A DNA stretch of 64,000 nt from Streptomyces sp. GS7 (GCF_009834125.1 NZ_CP047146.1:434001-498000); one strand, 5' to 3'. Positions 11,043 to 21,087 are shown, counted from the first letter of the stretch. Notes: generated by a model from the letters alone, not told the origin. Numbers and translations: made by a program.

Positions 11043-11905
11043 CCGGTCTCGCCGCCACCACGACCTCCTCGGGGGAGGCCGTGCAGTTCTGGCTCCTGGG
11101 CATCGTCGCCGTCGCCGGCGCCCTGTCCACGATCTTGATGAAACGGGCCGTGCACAGCGCCCTTTCGCTCGCCGGGACCATGATCGTCCTGGCGGTCTTC
11201 TATCTGGCCAACGGCGCCTACTTCCTCGGCGTCGTGCAGATCGTGGTCTACACGGGCGCGATCATGATGCTGTTCCTGTTCGTCGTGATGCTGGTCGGCG
11301 TCACCGCCGCGGACTCCCTCAAGGAGACCCTCAAGGGCCAGCGCTGGCTCGCCGCCGGCCTGGGCCTGGGCTTCGGCGTCCTGCTGGTCGCCGGTATCGG
11401 CAACGCCTCGCTCCGGCAGTTCAACGGCCTGGGCGAGGCCAACGCAGGCGGCAATGTGCAGGGCCTGGCCGCGCTCATCTTCACCAAGTACGTCTTCGCC
11501 TTCGAAATCACCGGCGCGCTGCTGATCACGGCGGCCGTCGGCGCGATGGTGCTCACCCACCGGGAGCGTACGGAGCGCGCCAAGTCCCAGCGGGAGCAGT
11601 CCGAGGCGCGGATCCGCGAGGGCAAGCAGGTGCCGCCGCTGCCCGCCCCCGGTGTCTACGCCCGGCACAACGCCGTCGACATCCCCGGCCTGCTGCCCGA
11701 CGGCACCGCGTCCGAGCTGACCGTCAGCCCGACGCTGCGGGAGCGCGGCCAGGTCCGCGACGTCTCCGGTGAGTCGCTGGCCGAGCTGAAGGCGCTGGAG
11801 CAGCGCTCCGAGGACTGGCTGGGGCGGGGCTCCGGCGAGGCGAAGAAACCCAGGCCGTCGGGTCCCGCGGCGCCAAGGGAACCGAAAGAGGGTGCCCAGA
11901 AGTGA
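11039..11905 (+). CDS. nuoJ: NADH-quinone oxidoreductase subunit J
   Basis: Membrane subunit with five predicted TM helices in residues ~15-180, including the conserved [20 protein letters not shown] helix, which contains the pi-bulge segment important for coupling. At 288 aa it carries a tail of about 105 residues that is hydrophilic and rich in Arg, Glu and Pro, beyond the usual NuoJ. The ATG overlaps the nuoI stop (ATGA), and its own stop overlaps the nuoK GTG. Confidence 0.95.
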   Translation: MTGLAATTTSSGEAVQFWLLGIVAVAGALSTILMKRAVHSALSLAGTMIVLAVFYLANGAYFLGVVQIVVYTGAIMMLFLFVVMLVGVTAADSLKETLKGQRWLAAGLGLGFGVLLVAGIGNASLRQFNGLGEANAGGNVQGLAALIFTKYVFAFEITGALLITAAVGAMVLTHRERTERAKSQREQSEARIREGKQVPPLPAPGVYARHNAVDIPGLLPDGTASELTVSPTLRERGQVRDVSGESLAELKALEQRSEDWLGRGSGEAKKPRPSGPAAPREPKEGAQK

Positions 11906-12201
11906 ACCCGGTCAACTACCTCTACCTCGCCGCCCTGTTGTTCACCATCGGCGCGGCCGGAGTGCTGATCAGGCGGAACGCCATCGTGGTGTTCATGTGC
12001 ATCGAACTGATGCTGAACGCCTGCAATCTGGCCTTCGTCACCTTCTCGCGGATGCACGGGAATCTGGACGGCCAGATCATCGCCTTCTTCACGATGGTCG
12101 TCGCCGCGGCCGAGGTCGTGGTCGGCCTGGCGATCATCGTGTCGATCTTCCGCACCCGTCACACGGCCTCGGTCGACGACGCCAGCCTGATGAAGCTGTA
12201 A
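11902..12201 (+). CDS. nuoK: NADH-quinone oxidoreductase subunit K
   Basis: Three-helix membrane subunit of 99 aa, the standard length. The two proton-path glutamates are present in [11 protein letters not shown] and [11 protein letters not shown]. The GTG start overlaps the nuoJ stop by 4 bp. It forms a half-channel with NuoJ and NuoN in the membrane arm. Confidence 0.96.
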   Translation: MNPVNYLYLAALLFTIGAAGVLIRRNAIVVFMCIELMLNACNLAFVTFSRMHGNLDGQIIAFFTMVVAAAEVVVGLAIIVSIFRTRHTASVDDASLMKL

Positions 12202-12214
12202 GGGGTCGCACAAA

Positions 12215-14098
12215 GTGGAGAACTTGATCGCGCTGCTCGTCGCGGCACCGCTGGTCGGTGCGGCCCTGCTGCTGTGCGGCGGCCGGCGCCTGGACCGCGC
12301 CGGCCACTGGATCGGCTCGCTCTTCGCGGTGGCCTCGTTCGCCGTCGCGGTGGTGCTCTTCGCCGACATGCTCGGCAGGAGCGCCGAGCACCGCGCCCTG
12401 CACCAGCACCTGTTCAGCTGGATCCCGGTCGGCGGCTTCCGGGCCGATCTGGCCTTCCAGCTCGACCAGTTGTCGATGACCTTCGCCCTATTGATCACCG
12501 GTGTCGGATCGCTGATCCACATCTACTCGATCGGCTATATGGAGCACGATGAGCGGCGCCGCCGCTTCTTCGGCTATCTCAATCTCTTCCTGGCGGCGAT
12601 GCTGCTGCTGGTCCTCGCCGACAACTACCTTCTGCTGTACGTCGGTTGGGAGGGCGTCGGCCTCGCCTCGTATCTCCTGATCGGATTCTGGCAGCACAAG
12701 CCGAGCGCGGCCACCGCCGCCAAGAAGGCGTTCCTGGTCAACCGCGTCGGCGACATGGGCCTGTCCATCGCCGTCATGCTGATGTTCACGACGTTCGGGA
12801 CCTTCGCCTTCGGCCCGGTGCTCGCCTCGACGGGCGCCACGAGCGAGGGCAGGCTGACCGCCATCGGGCTGCTGTTGCTGCTGGCCGCCTGCGGCAAGTC
12901 GGCGCAGGTGCCGCTCCAGTCCTGGCTGGGCGACGCGATGGAGGGCCCGACGCCGGTGTCCGCGCTGATCCACGCCGCCACGATGGTCACCGCCGGCGTG
13001 TATCTGATCACCCGCTCCGGGGCGATCTTCAATGCCGCGCCGGACGCCAGGACGGCGGTGGTCGCGGTCGGTGCGGTCACCCTCCTGTTCGGTGCGATCG
13101 TCGGTTGCGCCAAGGACGACATCAAGAAGGCGCTGGCCGGTTCGACGATGTCCCAGATCGGCTACATGGTCCTGGCCGCCGGCCTCGGCCCCGTCGGCTA
13201 CGCCTTCGCGATCATGCACCTGGTCACCCACGGCTTCTTCAAGGCGGGCCTCTTCCTCGGCGCCGGCTCGGTGATGCACGGGATGAACGACGAGGTGGAC
13301 ATGCGCCGATACGGCGGTCTGCGCAGGCACATGCCGATCACCTTCGTCACCTTCGGCCTCGGCTATCTGGCGATCATCGGCTTCCCCGGGCTGTCCGGCT
13401 TCTTCTCCAAGGACAAGATCATCGAGGCGGCGTTCGCCCAGGGCGGCACCGAGGGCTGGATCCTCGGCGGCGCGGCCCTGCTGGGCGCCGCGATCACCGC
13501 GTTCTACATGACCCGGGTGATGCTGATGACGTTCTTCGGCGAGCGGCGCTGGGATCCGCAAGAGTTCCATCCGCACGAGTCGCCGAAGGTGATGACGCTC
13601 CCGATGATCGTGCTGGCCGTCGGATCGGTCTTCGCGGGCGGGCTGTTCAGCATCAACGACGCCTTCGTCACCTGGCTGGAGCCGGTCACCTCCTTCGCGC
13701 ACGGCGACTCCCCGGTGAGCGCCGGCGTGGTCACCGCCGCCACGATGGTGGTGCTGGTCGTCGGCGTGGGCATCGCCTGGCTGATGTACGGCCGCAAGGA
13801 GGTCCCGGCGGTCGCCCCGCACGGTTCGCCGCTGACCCGGGCGGCCCGCCGCGATCTGCTCCAGGACGACTTCAACCACGTCGTCCTGGTGCGCGGCGGT
13901 GAGCATCTGACCCGCACGCTGGTCTATCTCGACCACTCCCTGGTGGACGGCGCGGTCAACGGCACGGCGGCCTCGGTGGGCGGACTCTCCGGCCGGCTGC
14001 GCCGGTTGCAGACCGGCTTCGTCCGCTCGTACGCGGTCCAGATGCTGGGCGGGGCCGCCGTTCTCGTCGCCGCGACCCTGCTGATGAGGGGTGTCTGA
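12215..14098 (+). CDS. nuoL: NADH-quinone oxidoreductase subunit L (antiporter-like)
   Basis: Distal Mrp-antiporter-like proton pump, 627 aa with about 16 TM helices. Key residues are in place: Glu of [16 protein letters not shown], Lys of [20 protein letters not shown], and Lys of GFFSKDKII. The C-terminal region includes the amphipathic lateral helix and ends at MRGV. The GTG start follows AAGGGGTCG with a 13-bp gap after nuoK. Confidence 0.96.
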   Translation: MENLIALLVAAPLVGAALLLCGGRRLDRAGHWIGSLFAVASFAVAVVLFADMLGRSAEHRALHQHLFSWIPVGGFRADLAFQLDQLSMTFALLITGVGSLIHIYSIGYMEHDERRRRFFGYLNLFLAAMLLLVLADNYLLLYVGWEGVGLASYLLIGFWQHKPSAATAAKKAFLVNRVGDMGLSIAVMLMFTTFGTFAFGPVLASTGATSEGRLTAIGLLLLLAACGKSAQVPLQSWLGDAMEGPTPVSALIHAATMVTAGVYLITRSGAIFNAAPDARTAVVAVGAVTLLFGAIVGCAKDDIKKALAGSTMSQIGYMVLAAGLGPVGYAFAIMHLVTHGFFKAGLFLGAGSVMHGMNDEVDMRRYGGLRRHMPITFVTFGLGYLAIIGFPGLSGFFSKDKIIEAAFAQGGTEGWILGGAALLGAAITAFYMTRVMLMTFFGERRWDPQEFHPHESPKVMTLPMIVLAVGSVFAGGLFSINDAFVTWLEPVTSFAHGDSPVSAGVVTAATMVVLVVGVGIAWLMYGRKEVPAVAPHGSPLTRAARRDLLQDDFNHVVLVRGGEHLTRTLVYLDHSLVDGAVNGTAASVGGLSGRLRRLQTGFVRSYAVQMLGGAAVLVAATLLMRGV

Positions 14099-14101
14099 GC
14101 C

Positions 14102-15769
14102 ATGGCAGCCTTTTCCTTCCCCCTGCTGACGGTCACCGCCGCGGTCCCGGCGATCGGTGCGATCGCCACCGCCGCGGTGCCCGCCGCCAGGCGCACCGCC
14201 GCCAAGTGGCTGGCGCTGCTGTTCTCGCTGGCCACCCTGGCGCTGGCGCTGGTGATCGCCGTCCGCTTCCGGCCCGGCGCCAAGGGCCCGTTCCAGCTGA
14301 CCGAATCCCACGCCTGGATCCGGGACTTCGGGGTCCGCTACGACCTCGGGGTGGACGGCATCGCGGTCGCCCTGATCGGGCTGACCGCGCTGCTGATCCC
14401 GTTCGTCATCCTGGCGGGCTGGCACGACGCCGACCCCCTGGAGGGCGCGACGCCGAACCGCCGGTGGCGGCCCACCCAGGGCTTCTTCGCGCTGATCCTG
14501 GCCGTCGAGGCGATGGTGGTCGTCTCCTTCGAGGCCACCGACGTCTTCCTCTTCTACATCTTCTTCGAAGCCATGCTGATCCCGATGTACTTCCTCATCG
14601 GCGGCTTCGGGGACCGGGCCGGCCCGCACGGCGAGGAGCAGGCCGCCGTCCAGCGGTCGTACGCCGCGGTGAAGTTCCTGCTCTACAACCTCGTCGGCGG
14701 CCTGATCATGCTGGCCGCGGTGATCGGGCTGTACGCCGTCACCGCGCACCAGTTGGGTGCCGGCACCTTCTCGCTCCAGCAGATCGTCGAGGCGCGGGCG
14801 TCCGGCCGGCTGACCCTCGGCACGGGTACCGAACGGCTGCTGTTCCTCGGCTTCTTCTTCGCCTTCGCAGTCAAGGCCCCGCTGTGGCCGCTGCACACCT
14901 GGCTGCCCAACGCCATGGGCGAGGCGACCTCGCCGGTCGCGGTGCTGATCACCGCGGTCGTCGACAAGGTCGGCACGTTCGCGATGCTCCGCTTCTGCCT
15001 CCAGCTCTTCCCGCAGGCCAGCAGCTGGGCCACCCCGGCCATCCTGGTGCTGTCGCTGATCAGCATCCTCTACGGCGCGCTGCTCGCGGTCGGCCAGCGG
15101 GACATCAAGCGGCTGATCGCCTACGCCTCGATCTCCCACTTCGGCTTCATCATCCTGGGCATCTTCGCGATGACCTCCCAGGGCCAGGGCGGCGCGACGC
15201 TCTACATGGTCAACCACGGCATCTCGACCGCCGCGCTGATGCTGGTCGCCGGGTTCCTGATCAGCCGCCGCGGCTCGCGGCTGATCGCGGACTACGGCGG
15301 CGTCCAGAAGGTCGCCCCGGTCCTCGCCGGCACCTTCCTCGTCGGCGGTCTGGCGACCCTCTCGCTGCCCGGACTGGCCCCGTTCATCAGCGAGTTCCTG
15401 GTCCTGGTCGGCACGTTCAGCCGCTATCCGGCCATCGGTGTCGTCGCCACCCTCGGCATCGTGCTGGCCGCCCTCTACGTCCTCGTCCTCTACCAGCGGA
15501 CGATGACCGGCCCGGTCAGGGCGGAGGTCGGCGGGATGCGCGATCTCAGGGCCCGGGAGCTGGTGGTGGCCGCGCCGCTGATCGCGCTGCTGCTCTTCCT
15601 CGGGGTGTATCCCAAGCCGCTGACCGACATCGTCAATCCGGCCGTCGGCCACACCCTGTCCGTCGTGGACAAGAAGGACCCCAAGCCCACCGTGCAGGTG
15701 ACCGCCGTGCCCGGCCATGGCCGACCCGGCCAAGCCGTGCGTGATCAAGACGTGGAGGCCGCGAAGTGA
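14102..15769 (+). CDS. nuoM: NADH-quinone oxidoreductase subunit M (antiporter-like)
   Basis: Second antiporter-like pump, 555 aa with 14 predicted helices. The conserved Glu lies in FFEAMLIPMYFLIGG and the Lys in FAVKAPLWPLHTWLPNAMGEA. The GQRDIKRLIAYASISH segment is typical of NuoM/NuoN. A polar tail follows the last helix. ATG at 14102, 3 bp after the nuoL stop; its stop overlaps nuoN. Confidence 0.96.
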   Translation: MAAFSFPLLTVTAAVPAIGAIATAAVPAARRTAAKWLALLFSLATLALALVIAVRFRPGAKGPFQLTESHAWIRDFGVRYDLGVDGIAVALIGLTALLIPFVILAGWHDADPLEGATPNRRWRPTQGFFALILAVEAMVVVSFEATDVFLFYIFFEAMLIPMYFLIGGFGDRAGPHGEEQAAVQRSYAAVKFLLYNLVGGLIMLAAVIGLYAVTAHQLGAGTFSLQQIVEARASGRLTLGTGTERLLFLGFFFAFAVKAPLWPLHTWLPNAMGEATSPVAVLITAVVDKVGTFAMLRFCLQLFPQASSWATPAILVLSLISILYGALLAVGQRDIKRLIAYASISHFGFIILGIFAMTSQGQGGATLYMVNHGISTAALMLVAGFLISRRGSRLIADYGGVQKVAPVLAGTFLVGGLATLSLPGLAPFISEFLVLVGTFSRYPAIGVVATLGIVLAALYVLVLYQRTMTGPVRAEVGGMRDLRARELVVAAPLIALLLFLGVYPKPLTDIVNPAVGHTLSVVDKKDPKPTVQVTAVPGHGRPGQAVRDQDVEAAK

Positions 15770-17418
15770 GTCCCGTGGCAAGTGTCCACAGCCTGTGGAC
15801 AACGGCGGCCGGCACGCCGGGCAGGATCCCGGCGCCGCACATCGAGTACGCCCAGCTGTCGCCGACGCTCATCGTCCTCGGCGCCGCGGTGGCCGGCATC
15901 GTGATCGAGGCGTTCCTGCCGCGCCGCAGCCGCTACTACGCCCAGCTGCTGCTGTCCGTGGTGTCGCTGGCCGCCGCGTTCGCCGCGGTGATCGGCCTGG
16001 CGGCCGGCGGCTTCGGATCGTCCAGGGCGCATCTGGCCGCGATGGGCGCCCTCGCCGTCGACGGCCCCGCGCTCTTCCTCCAGGGCACGATCCTGCTGGT
16101 GTCGCTGATCGCGGTCTTCACCTTCGCCGAGCGCCGGCTCGACCCCGCAGCGCACGGCAACCACATCGACTCCTTCGCCGCGCAGCCCGCGGCCGTCCCC
16201 GGCGGCGCCGCCGAACAGGCCGCGGTCAAGGCCGGGTTCACCACCACCGAGGTCTTCCCGATCCTGCTCTTCGCGGTCGGCGGCATGCTGATCTTCCCCG
16301 CGGCCAACGACCTGCTGACCCTCTTCATCGCCCTGGAGGTCTTCTCCCTCCCGCTGTACGTCCTGTGCGCGCTGGCCCGCCGGCAGCGGCTGCTCTCGCA
16401 GGAGTCCGCGGTCAAGTACTTCCTCCTCGGCGCCTTCTCGTCCGCCTTCCTGCTGTTCGGCGTGGCGCTGCTCTACGGCTACGCCGGCACGGTGACGTAC
16501 GCCGGGATCGCCGAGGTGGTCTCGGACGGCGCCAAGCAGGTCGACCCGGCGCTGGCCGGGACGATGGGCAATGACGCGCTGCTGCTGATCGGCGGGGCCC
16601 TGCTGCTGATGGGCCTGCTGTTCAAGGTCGGCGCGGTGCCCTTCCACATGTGGACACCGGACGTCTATCAGGGCGCCCCCACGCCGGTGACGGGCTTCAT
16701 GGCCGCCGCCACCAAGGTCGCCGCCTTCGGCGCGCTGCTGCGGCTGCTGTACGTCGTGCTGCCGGGGATGCGCTGGGACTGGCGGCCGGTGATGTGGGGC
16801 GTCGCGATCGTCACGATGCTGGGCGGTGCGGTCATCGCCATCACCCAGACCGACATCAAGCGGCTGCTGGCCTACTCCTCCATCGCGCACGCCGGTTTCA
16901 TCCTCGCCGGTGTCATCGCGGCCAGCAAGGACGGCATCTCCTCGGTGCTCTTCTACCTCGCCGCGTACTCCTTCGTGACGCTCGGCGCGTTCGCCGTGGT
17001 CACCCTGGTGCGGGACGCCGGCGGCGAGGCCACCCACCTGTCCAAGTGGGCCGGTCTGGGCCGCCGTTCACCGCTGGTGGCCGCGGTCTTCGCGGTCTTC
17101 CTGCTGGCCTTCGCGGGCATTCCGCTGACGTCCGGGTTCGCCGGGAAGTTCGCGGTGTTCAAGGCGGCGGCGGAGAGCGGCGCGGGCTGGCTGGTGGTGG
17201 TCGGTGTGATCTCGTCGGCCATCGCGGCGTTCTTCTACATCCGGGTGATCGTGCTGATGTTCTTCAGCGAGCCCAAGACGGACGGCCCGACGGTCGCGGT
17301 GCCCAGCGCGCTGACGTCCACGGCCATCGCGGTCGGGGTCGCGGCCACCCTGGTGCTCGGCCTGGCGCCCCAGTACTTCCTCGACCTGGCGGGCCAGGCG
17401 GGGGTGTTCATCCGCTGA
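15766..17418 (+). CDS. nuoN: NADH-quinone oxidoreductase subunit N (antiporter-like)
   Basis: Proximal antiporter-like pump and last gene of the operon, 550 aa. It has the conserved Glu in FIALEVFSLPLYVLCALARR and Lys in LLFKVGAVPFHMWTPDVYQG. The GTG start overlaps the nuoM stop by 4 bp. The operon ends here: a 16-bp stem hairpin begins 26 bp after the stop codon. Confidence 0.96.
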   Translation: MSPVASVHSLWTTAAGTPGRIPAPHIEYAQLSPTLIVLGAAVAGIVIEAFLPRRSRYYAQLLLSVVSLAAAFAAVIGLAAGGFGSSRAHLAAMGALAVDGPALFLQGTILLVSLIAVFTFAERRLDPAAHGNHIDSFAAQPAAVPGGAAEQAAVKAGFTTTEVFPILLFAVGGMLIFPAANDLLTLFIALEVFSLPLYVLCALARRQRLLSQESAVKYFLLGAFSSAFLLFGVALLYGYAGTVTYAGIAEVVSDGAKQVDPALAGTMGNDALLLIGGALLLMGLLFKVGAVPFHMWTPDVYQGAPTPVTGFMAAATKVAAFGALLRLLYVVLPGMRWDWRPVMWGVAIVTMLGGAVIAITQTDIKRLLAYSSIAHAGFILAGVIAASKDGISSVLFYLAAYSFVTLGAFAVVTLVRDAGGEATHLSKWAGLGRRSPLVAAVFAVFLLAFAGIPLTSGFAGKFAVFKAAAESGAGWLVVVGVISSAIAAFFYIRVIVLMFFSEPKTDGPTVAVPSALTSTAIAVGVAATLVLGLAPQYFLDLAGQAGVFIR

Positions 17419-17444
17419 GGGCCCCGCGGCCCGCCGGCGAACGT

Positions 17445-17482
17445 CCGCCGCCCGGTACCCCGTCGCGGGTACCGGGCGGCGG
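17445..17482. terminator. Strong hairpin terminator after nuoN
   Basis: CCGCCGCCCGGTACCC (17445-17460) is exactly complementary to 17467-17482, with a 6-nt loop CGTCGC. It lies between convergent nuoN (plus) and the lipoprotein gene (minus) and can serve both. There is no U-tract, as is common in streptomycetes. Confidence 0.85.
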
Positions 17483-17501
17483 CCGTTGTGCGGCGCGCCG
17501 G

Positions 17502-17987
17502 TCAGCTCTTCGGCAGGTCCGGGAGGCTCGGCATGTCGGGGATCTTCACGCTGCCGTCCTCGCTCTTGGTGTACTTCTCGGTCGGGCCGCCCTTCCAGGA
17601 GACGGTCAGCGTCTTGCCGTCCGCGCCCGGCTTGAGGGTGCCCATGGTGCGGGTGGTGTCCCCGTCGGTGCACTTGAGGACGGCCATGGTCGTCCCGGCC
17701 ATCTTCTCGACCTTGCCCATGCAGGCGGACTTGTGGCCGTTGCTGAACGCGATGGTGCCCTTGGCGACCACGAGGACCAGCGGGCCGGCGGCGGTGCCGC
17801 CCTTCCACGCGCCCTCGACCGCGGTGGCGCCCGCGGCCTTGCCGTCGCCGCCGCCCGGAGTCGACGGGGCGGCCTCCGGCGTCTTGCTGGGGGTGCTGCT
17901 GTCCTTGCTGCCGCCGCTGCTGCCGCAACCGCTGAGCAGCAGCGCGGCGACGGCGACCGCCCCGGCGAACTGCGCTGCCTTGCGCAC
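17502..17987 (-). CDS. Small secreted lipoprotein of unknown function
   Basis: 161 aa. The N-terminus MRKAAQFAGAVAVAALLLSG runs into a lipobox LLSGC, so the mature protein should start at Cys21 and be lipidated outside the membrane. A Ser/Gly/Pro linker (about 30 residues) follows, then a small beta-rich domain with two further Cys residues (SACMGK and LKCTDG), which may form a disulfide. The GTG start at 17987 has GGAGGAG upstream. I do not recognise a catalytic motif. It may be a substrate-sensing or structural envelope lipoprotein; function unassigned. Confidence 0.8.
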   Translation of the reverse strand: MRKAAQFAGAVAVAALLLSGCGSSGGSKDSSTPSKTPEAAPSTPGGGDGKAAGATAVEGAWKGGTAAGPLVLVVAKGTIAFSNGHKSACMGKVEKMAGTTMAVLKCTDGDTTRTMGTLKPGADGKTLTVSWKGGPTEKYTKSEDGSVKIPDMPSLPDLPKS

Positions 17988-18310
17988 GTACGTCTCCTCC
18001 GTTGTGGGACAGGGACCCGTGAGGCTAGCAGCGGGCCGGGGCGGCCGACACCGGTCGCCGTGGAGAGGACCTGGCCCCCGCTCGCCGCGGCCTTAATCCA
18101 AGCTCTCCACTCCGTTCGAGCGGCCGGCCCACCGCGGCCCGGCCGCACGGTGCGGCGGTGATCCGCCCGGCCGCCTCCGGGGCGGCGAGGGCCGCCCGGC
18201 CACCCCGTACCGCACGAACCGGCGGGTGACCGGGGGCCGGCCGCGCGCCGGGGCGAGGGCGGGCGGCAGCAGCTCCTCGGGGAGGGTGGGCTACGGGCCG
18301 GTGCGGTGCG
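17988..18310. other. Non-coding stretch between fumarylacetoacetase and the lipoprotein gene
   Basis: 323 bp, very GC-rich (Pro/Arg-coding in every frame), with no convincing reading frame. It must hold the promoter of the lipoprotein gene and the 3' end of the fumarylacetoacetase transcript. I see no distinctive motif. Confidence 0.4.
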
Positions 18311-19552
18311 TCACGCCGGGCCGCCGGCCGGGACCTCACGGGCCGGCAGCACCCGGCCGGTGACCTCGCCCAGGCCGATCCGGGAGCCGTCCGGCCCCGG
18401 CGCCCAGGCGGTGAGGGTGATCTCGTCGCCGTCCTGGAGGTAGGGGCCCTTGCCCTGGGTCAGTTCCAGCAGGCAGCCGAGCTGGTCGGGCTCGGGCCCG
18501 GAGACGGTGCCGGAGGCGTACAGGTCGCCGGTGCGCAGCGAGGCGCCGTTGACGGTCATGTGGGCGAGCTGCTGGGCCGCCGTCCAGTACATCGCGGCGA
18601 ACGGCGGGCGGGAGATCACCTCGCCGTTGTGGGCCACCTCGATCCGCAGGTCGATGCCGCCCGGCTCGGCCGCCGCGTCGTCGAGGTAGGGCAGCGCCGC
18701 GGTGTCCCGGGCGGGCGGCGGGGTCCGGGACGCGTCGAAGGCGTCCAGCGGCGTGATCCAGGCGGAGACGGAGGTGGCGAAGGACTTGCCGAGGAACGGG
18801 CCGAGCGGGACGTACTCCCACGCCTGGATGTCGCGCGCGGACCAGTCGTTGACCAGGCAGACGCCGAAGACGTGGTCGCGGAAGCCGGCCAGGTCCACCG
18901 GCTCGTGGAGTGCGGAGGGGGTGCCGACGACGAAGCCGACCTCGGCTTCGATGTCGAGGCGGGTGGACGGGCCGAAGACCGGCGCGGCGTCCTCGGGGGT
19001 CTTGCGCTGGCCGTTGGGCCGGACCACCGGGGTGCCGGAGACGACGACGGTGCCCGCCCGGCCGTGGTAACCGATCGGCAGGTGCTTCCAGTTGGGCGGC
19101 AGCGCGGCGCCGTTCGGACGGAAGATCTTGCCGACGTTGGTGGCGTGGTGCTCGCTGGAGTAGAAGTCGACGTAGTCGGCGACCTCGAAGGGGAGGTGCA
19201 GGGTGACGCCGTCCAGCGGGTGCAGCAGCGGGGTCACCGCGGTGCGGTGCGCGGGGTCGGTCAGGGCGGTGCGGACGGCCGCGCGGACCTGCTGCCATAC
19301 GGGGCGGCCGGCGGCCAGCAGCGGGTTGAGGGTGGCGGCGGCGAGCAGTTCGCCGTGCGGCGCGGGGACGACGGAGGGCAGTGCGCCGGGCAGTGCGCTC
19401 AGGTCCAGGACCCGGCTGCCGTAGCGGACGCCGATCCGGCGCCGGTCGGGCGCGTCGGCGGTGCTGAAGACGCCGTAGGGAAGGGTGTGCGGGCCGAAGG
19501 GGTCGCCTTCCGCCAGGTCGAACGGGCTCTGCTCCGGGCTCTGCTCGGGCAT
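18311..19552 (-). CDS. fahA: Fumarylacetoacetase
   Basis: Hydrolyses fumarylacetoacetate to fumarate and acetoacetate, the last step of tyrosine/homogentisate breakdown. Full-length 413 aa. Family motifs include YVDFYSSEHHATNVGKIFRP (catalytic His region), WKHLPIGYHGRAGTVV, LDIEAEVGFVVG (metal-binding acidic residues) and VNDWSARDIQAWEYVPLGPF. The ATG at 19552 is chosen over upstream in-frame codons because GAGGAG lies at the right spacing and the protein then starts at the conserved region (MPEQSPEQSPFDLAEG). It stands alone, with no other tyrosine-catabolic gene nearby. Confidence 0.93.
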   Translation of the reverse strand: MPEQSPEQSPFDLAEGDPFGPHTLPYGVFSTADAPDRRRIGVRYGSRVLDLSALPGALPSVVPAPHGELLAAATLNPLLAAGRPVWQQVRAAVRTALTDPAHRTAVTPLLHPLDGVTLHLPFEVADYVDFYSSEHHATNVGKIFRPNGAALPPNWKHLPIGYHGRAGTVVVSGTPVVRPNGQRKTPEDAAPVFGPSTRLDIEAEVGFVVGTPSALHEPVDLAGFRDHVFGVCLVNDWSARDIQAWEYVPLGPFLGKSFATSVSAWITPLDAFDASRTPPPARDTAALPYLDDAAAEPGGIDLRIEVAHNGEVISRPPFAAMYWTAAQQLAHMTVNGASLRTGDLYASGTVSGPEPDQLGCLLELTQGKGPYLQDGDEITLTAWAPGPDGSRIGLGEVTGRVLPAREVPAGGPA

Positions 19553-19712
19553 GGACGCTGCTCCTCGCGTTCGTCGTGGTCGCCGGTGGGCGGCCGGTGG
19601 TCCGTCGATCAGGGTACGGCCGGGGGCGCGCGGCGGGGCGGTCCGCGCCCGGGAATCGGACGGTGTGCCGATGGGGGGCAACCCTCCGGTTTTGGCAATG
19701 TCCGGAAAAGCC

Positions 19713-19742
19713 TTGCTGCACTGCGCAATTCGGTCCTAGCGT
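19713..19742 (+). promoter_or_regulatory. Candidate vegetative promoter for the ATP-grasp/oxidoreductase pair
   Basis: TTGCTG (19713-19718) and TAGCGT (19737-19742) are separated by 18 bp, a good match to the streptomycete HrdB pattern. Transcription would start near 19750, about 50 bp before the ATP-grasp start codon. Confidence 0.45.
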
Positions 19743-19802
19743 CCTTTGCGGGCACGGGCCGGGGGGCGTCCCGTCGGGGCCGTTCCGTTGGGGGGACATG
19801 TG

Positions 19803-21062
19803 GTGCGCAGGGGCGTACGGCTCGGGGCCGATCGGACCGTGCCGGGACTGATCGTGAAGATCGGCCGGTATCCGCTGCACCACGGCGGTGTCGGCGCGAT
19901 CCGCAGCCTGGGGCGTCTCGGGGTGCCCGTGTACGCCGTCACCGAGGACCGTTTCACGCCCGCGGCGGCCTCCCGCCATCTGGCGGGCCGGTTCGTCTGG
20001 CCCACCACCGGGCGGGAGGATCCGGCGCGGCTGGTCGAGGGGCTGCTGCGGATCGGTCGCCGGATCGGCCGGCCCGCGGTGCTGTTCCCGACCGACGAGG
20101 AGGCGGCGGTGCTGATCGCGGAGCACGCCGCGGATCTCGCCGGATCGTTTCTGTTCCCCCGCGTCGATCCCGCGCTGCCCCGCCGACTCGCCAGCAAGCA
20201 GGGCCTGCACGAACTCTGCGCCGCGCACGGGGTGCCCACGCCGGCCGCCGCCTTCCCCCGCTCGTACGCGGAGATCGCGGCGTACGCGGACCGGGCCCGC
20301 TTCCCCGTGGTGGCCAAGAACCGGGAGGCGTTCGTCCGGCGCAGCCGGCCCGCGGTCGCCGGGACGACCCGGATCGGTGGACCGGACCGGCTGCTGGACC
20401 TGGCGCGCGACTGGGGCCCGCGGCCGGCGGTGATCCTCCAGGAGTACCTGCCGGGCGAGCAGGCCGAGGACTGGATCGTGCATGCCTACTGCGCGGAACA
20501 CGGCGCGGTACGGGTGCTGTTCACCGGGGTCAAGGTGCGCTCCTGGCCGCCGTACGCGGGGATGACGGCCTGTGCGCACGTCGTCGACAACCCCCAACTC
20601 GCCTCCATGACCGGCGACTTCGTGCGGCGTATCGGCTTCGCCGGGATCGCCGACCTGGACTGGCGGCTCGACCGCCGGGACGGCCGCTACAAGCTGCTGG
20701 ACTTCAACCCGCGGATGGGCGCCCAGTTCCGGCTCTTCGAGAGCACCGCCGGGGTGGACGTCGTCCGCGCCCAGCACCTCGCGCTCACCGGGCGGCCGGT
20801 GCCCGAGGGCGTGCAGCGGGCCGGGCGCCGCTTCGTCGCCGAGAACATCGATCTGCCCGCGCGGCTCGCCTACGGGCGCGACCGTACGGGACCGCGCGGA
20901 CCGGCACGGGCCGCCGGAACCGAACTGGCGTGGTTCGCCGGCGATGACCCGCTGCCGTTCTTCACCATGCTCGCGCGCAGCGTCGGGCCGGGCGCCCGGC
21001 ATCTGGTGCAGCTGCGGCGGGTGGGCCGCCGCGCCGGTACGGCCGGGGGCCGTTTCACGTGA
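19803..21062 (+). CDS. ATP-grasp family carboligase-like protein, substrate unknown
   Basis: About 419 aa. An N-terminal Rossmann-like preATP-grasp domain (IVKIGRYPLHHGGVGAIRSL, then LFPTDEEAAVLI) is followed by an ATP-grasp domain: PVVAKNREAF (ATP-binding Lys), VILQEYLPGEQ, and GIADLDWRLD...LLDFNPRMGAQF, where DFNPR corresponds to the metal-binding motif. These enzymes ligate a carboxylate to an amine via acyl phosphate; the substrate cannot be read from sequence. GTG codons at 19800 and 19803 both follow GGGGGGA; the second has better spacing. The stop codon lies within a parS site. An FAD oxidoreductase starts 26 bp downstream and is probably co-transcribed. Confidence 0.85.
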   Translation: MRRGVRLGADRTVPGLIVKIGRYPLHHGGVGAIRSLGRLGVPVYAVTEDRFTPAAASRHLAGRFVWPTTGREDPARLVEGLLRIGRRIGRPAVLFPTDEEAAVLIAEHAADLAGSFLFPRVDPALPRRLASKQGLHELCAAHGVPTPAAAFPRSYAEIAAYADRARFPVVAKNREAFVRRSRPAVAGTTRIGGPDRLLDLARDWGPRPAVILQEYLPGEQAEDWIVHAYCAEHGAVRVLFTGVKVRSWPPYAGMTACAHVVDNPQLASMTGDFVRRIGFAGIADLDWRLDRRDGRYKLLDFNPRMGAQFRLFESTAGVDVVRAQHLALTGRPVPEGVQRAGRRFVAENIDLPARLAYGRDRTGPRGPARAAGTELAWFAGDDPLPFFTMLARSVGPGARHLVQLRRVGRRAGTAGGRFT

Positions 21063-21065
21063 AAC
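21052..21065. promoter_or_regulatory. parS site (ParB-binding, chromosome segregation)
   Basis: GTTTCACGTGAAAC is a perfect 14-bp palindrome identical to the Streptomyces parS consensus. It includes the stop codon of the ATP-grasp gene, so the last residues (GRF-T) are encoded by parS itself. ParB loads at such sites to organise the origin region. Clusters near oriC are typical, and this is the only copy in the window. Confidence 0.88.
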
Positions 21066-21087
21066 TCCGCCGTGGGGAGGGACCGAA

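Noticed and set aside
12488..15802. A 1104-codon open frame on the minus strand opposite nuoL and nuoM
   Set aside because: It is a shadow of high-GC coding sequence: rich in His, Gln, Asp, Arg and Gly, with no domain, ribosome site or operon context.
18025..18339. A possible small Arg/Pro-rich gene between fahA and the lipoprotein gene
   Set aside because: No ribosome site, low-complexity composition and overlap with the fahA end; typical of non-coding GC-rich DNA.
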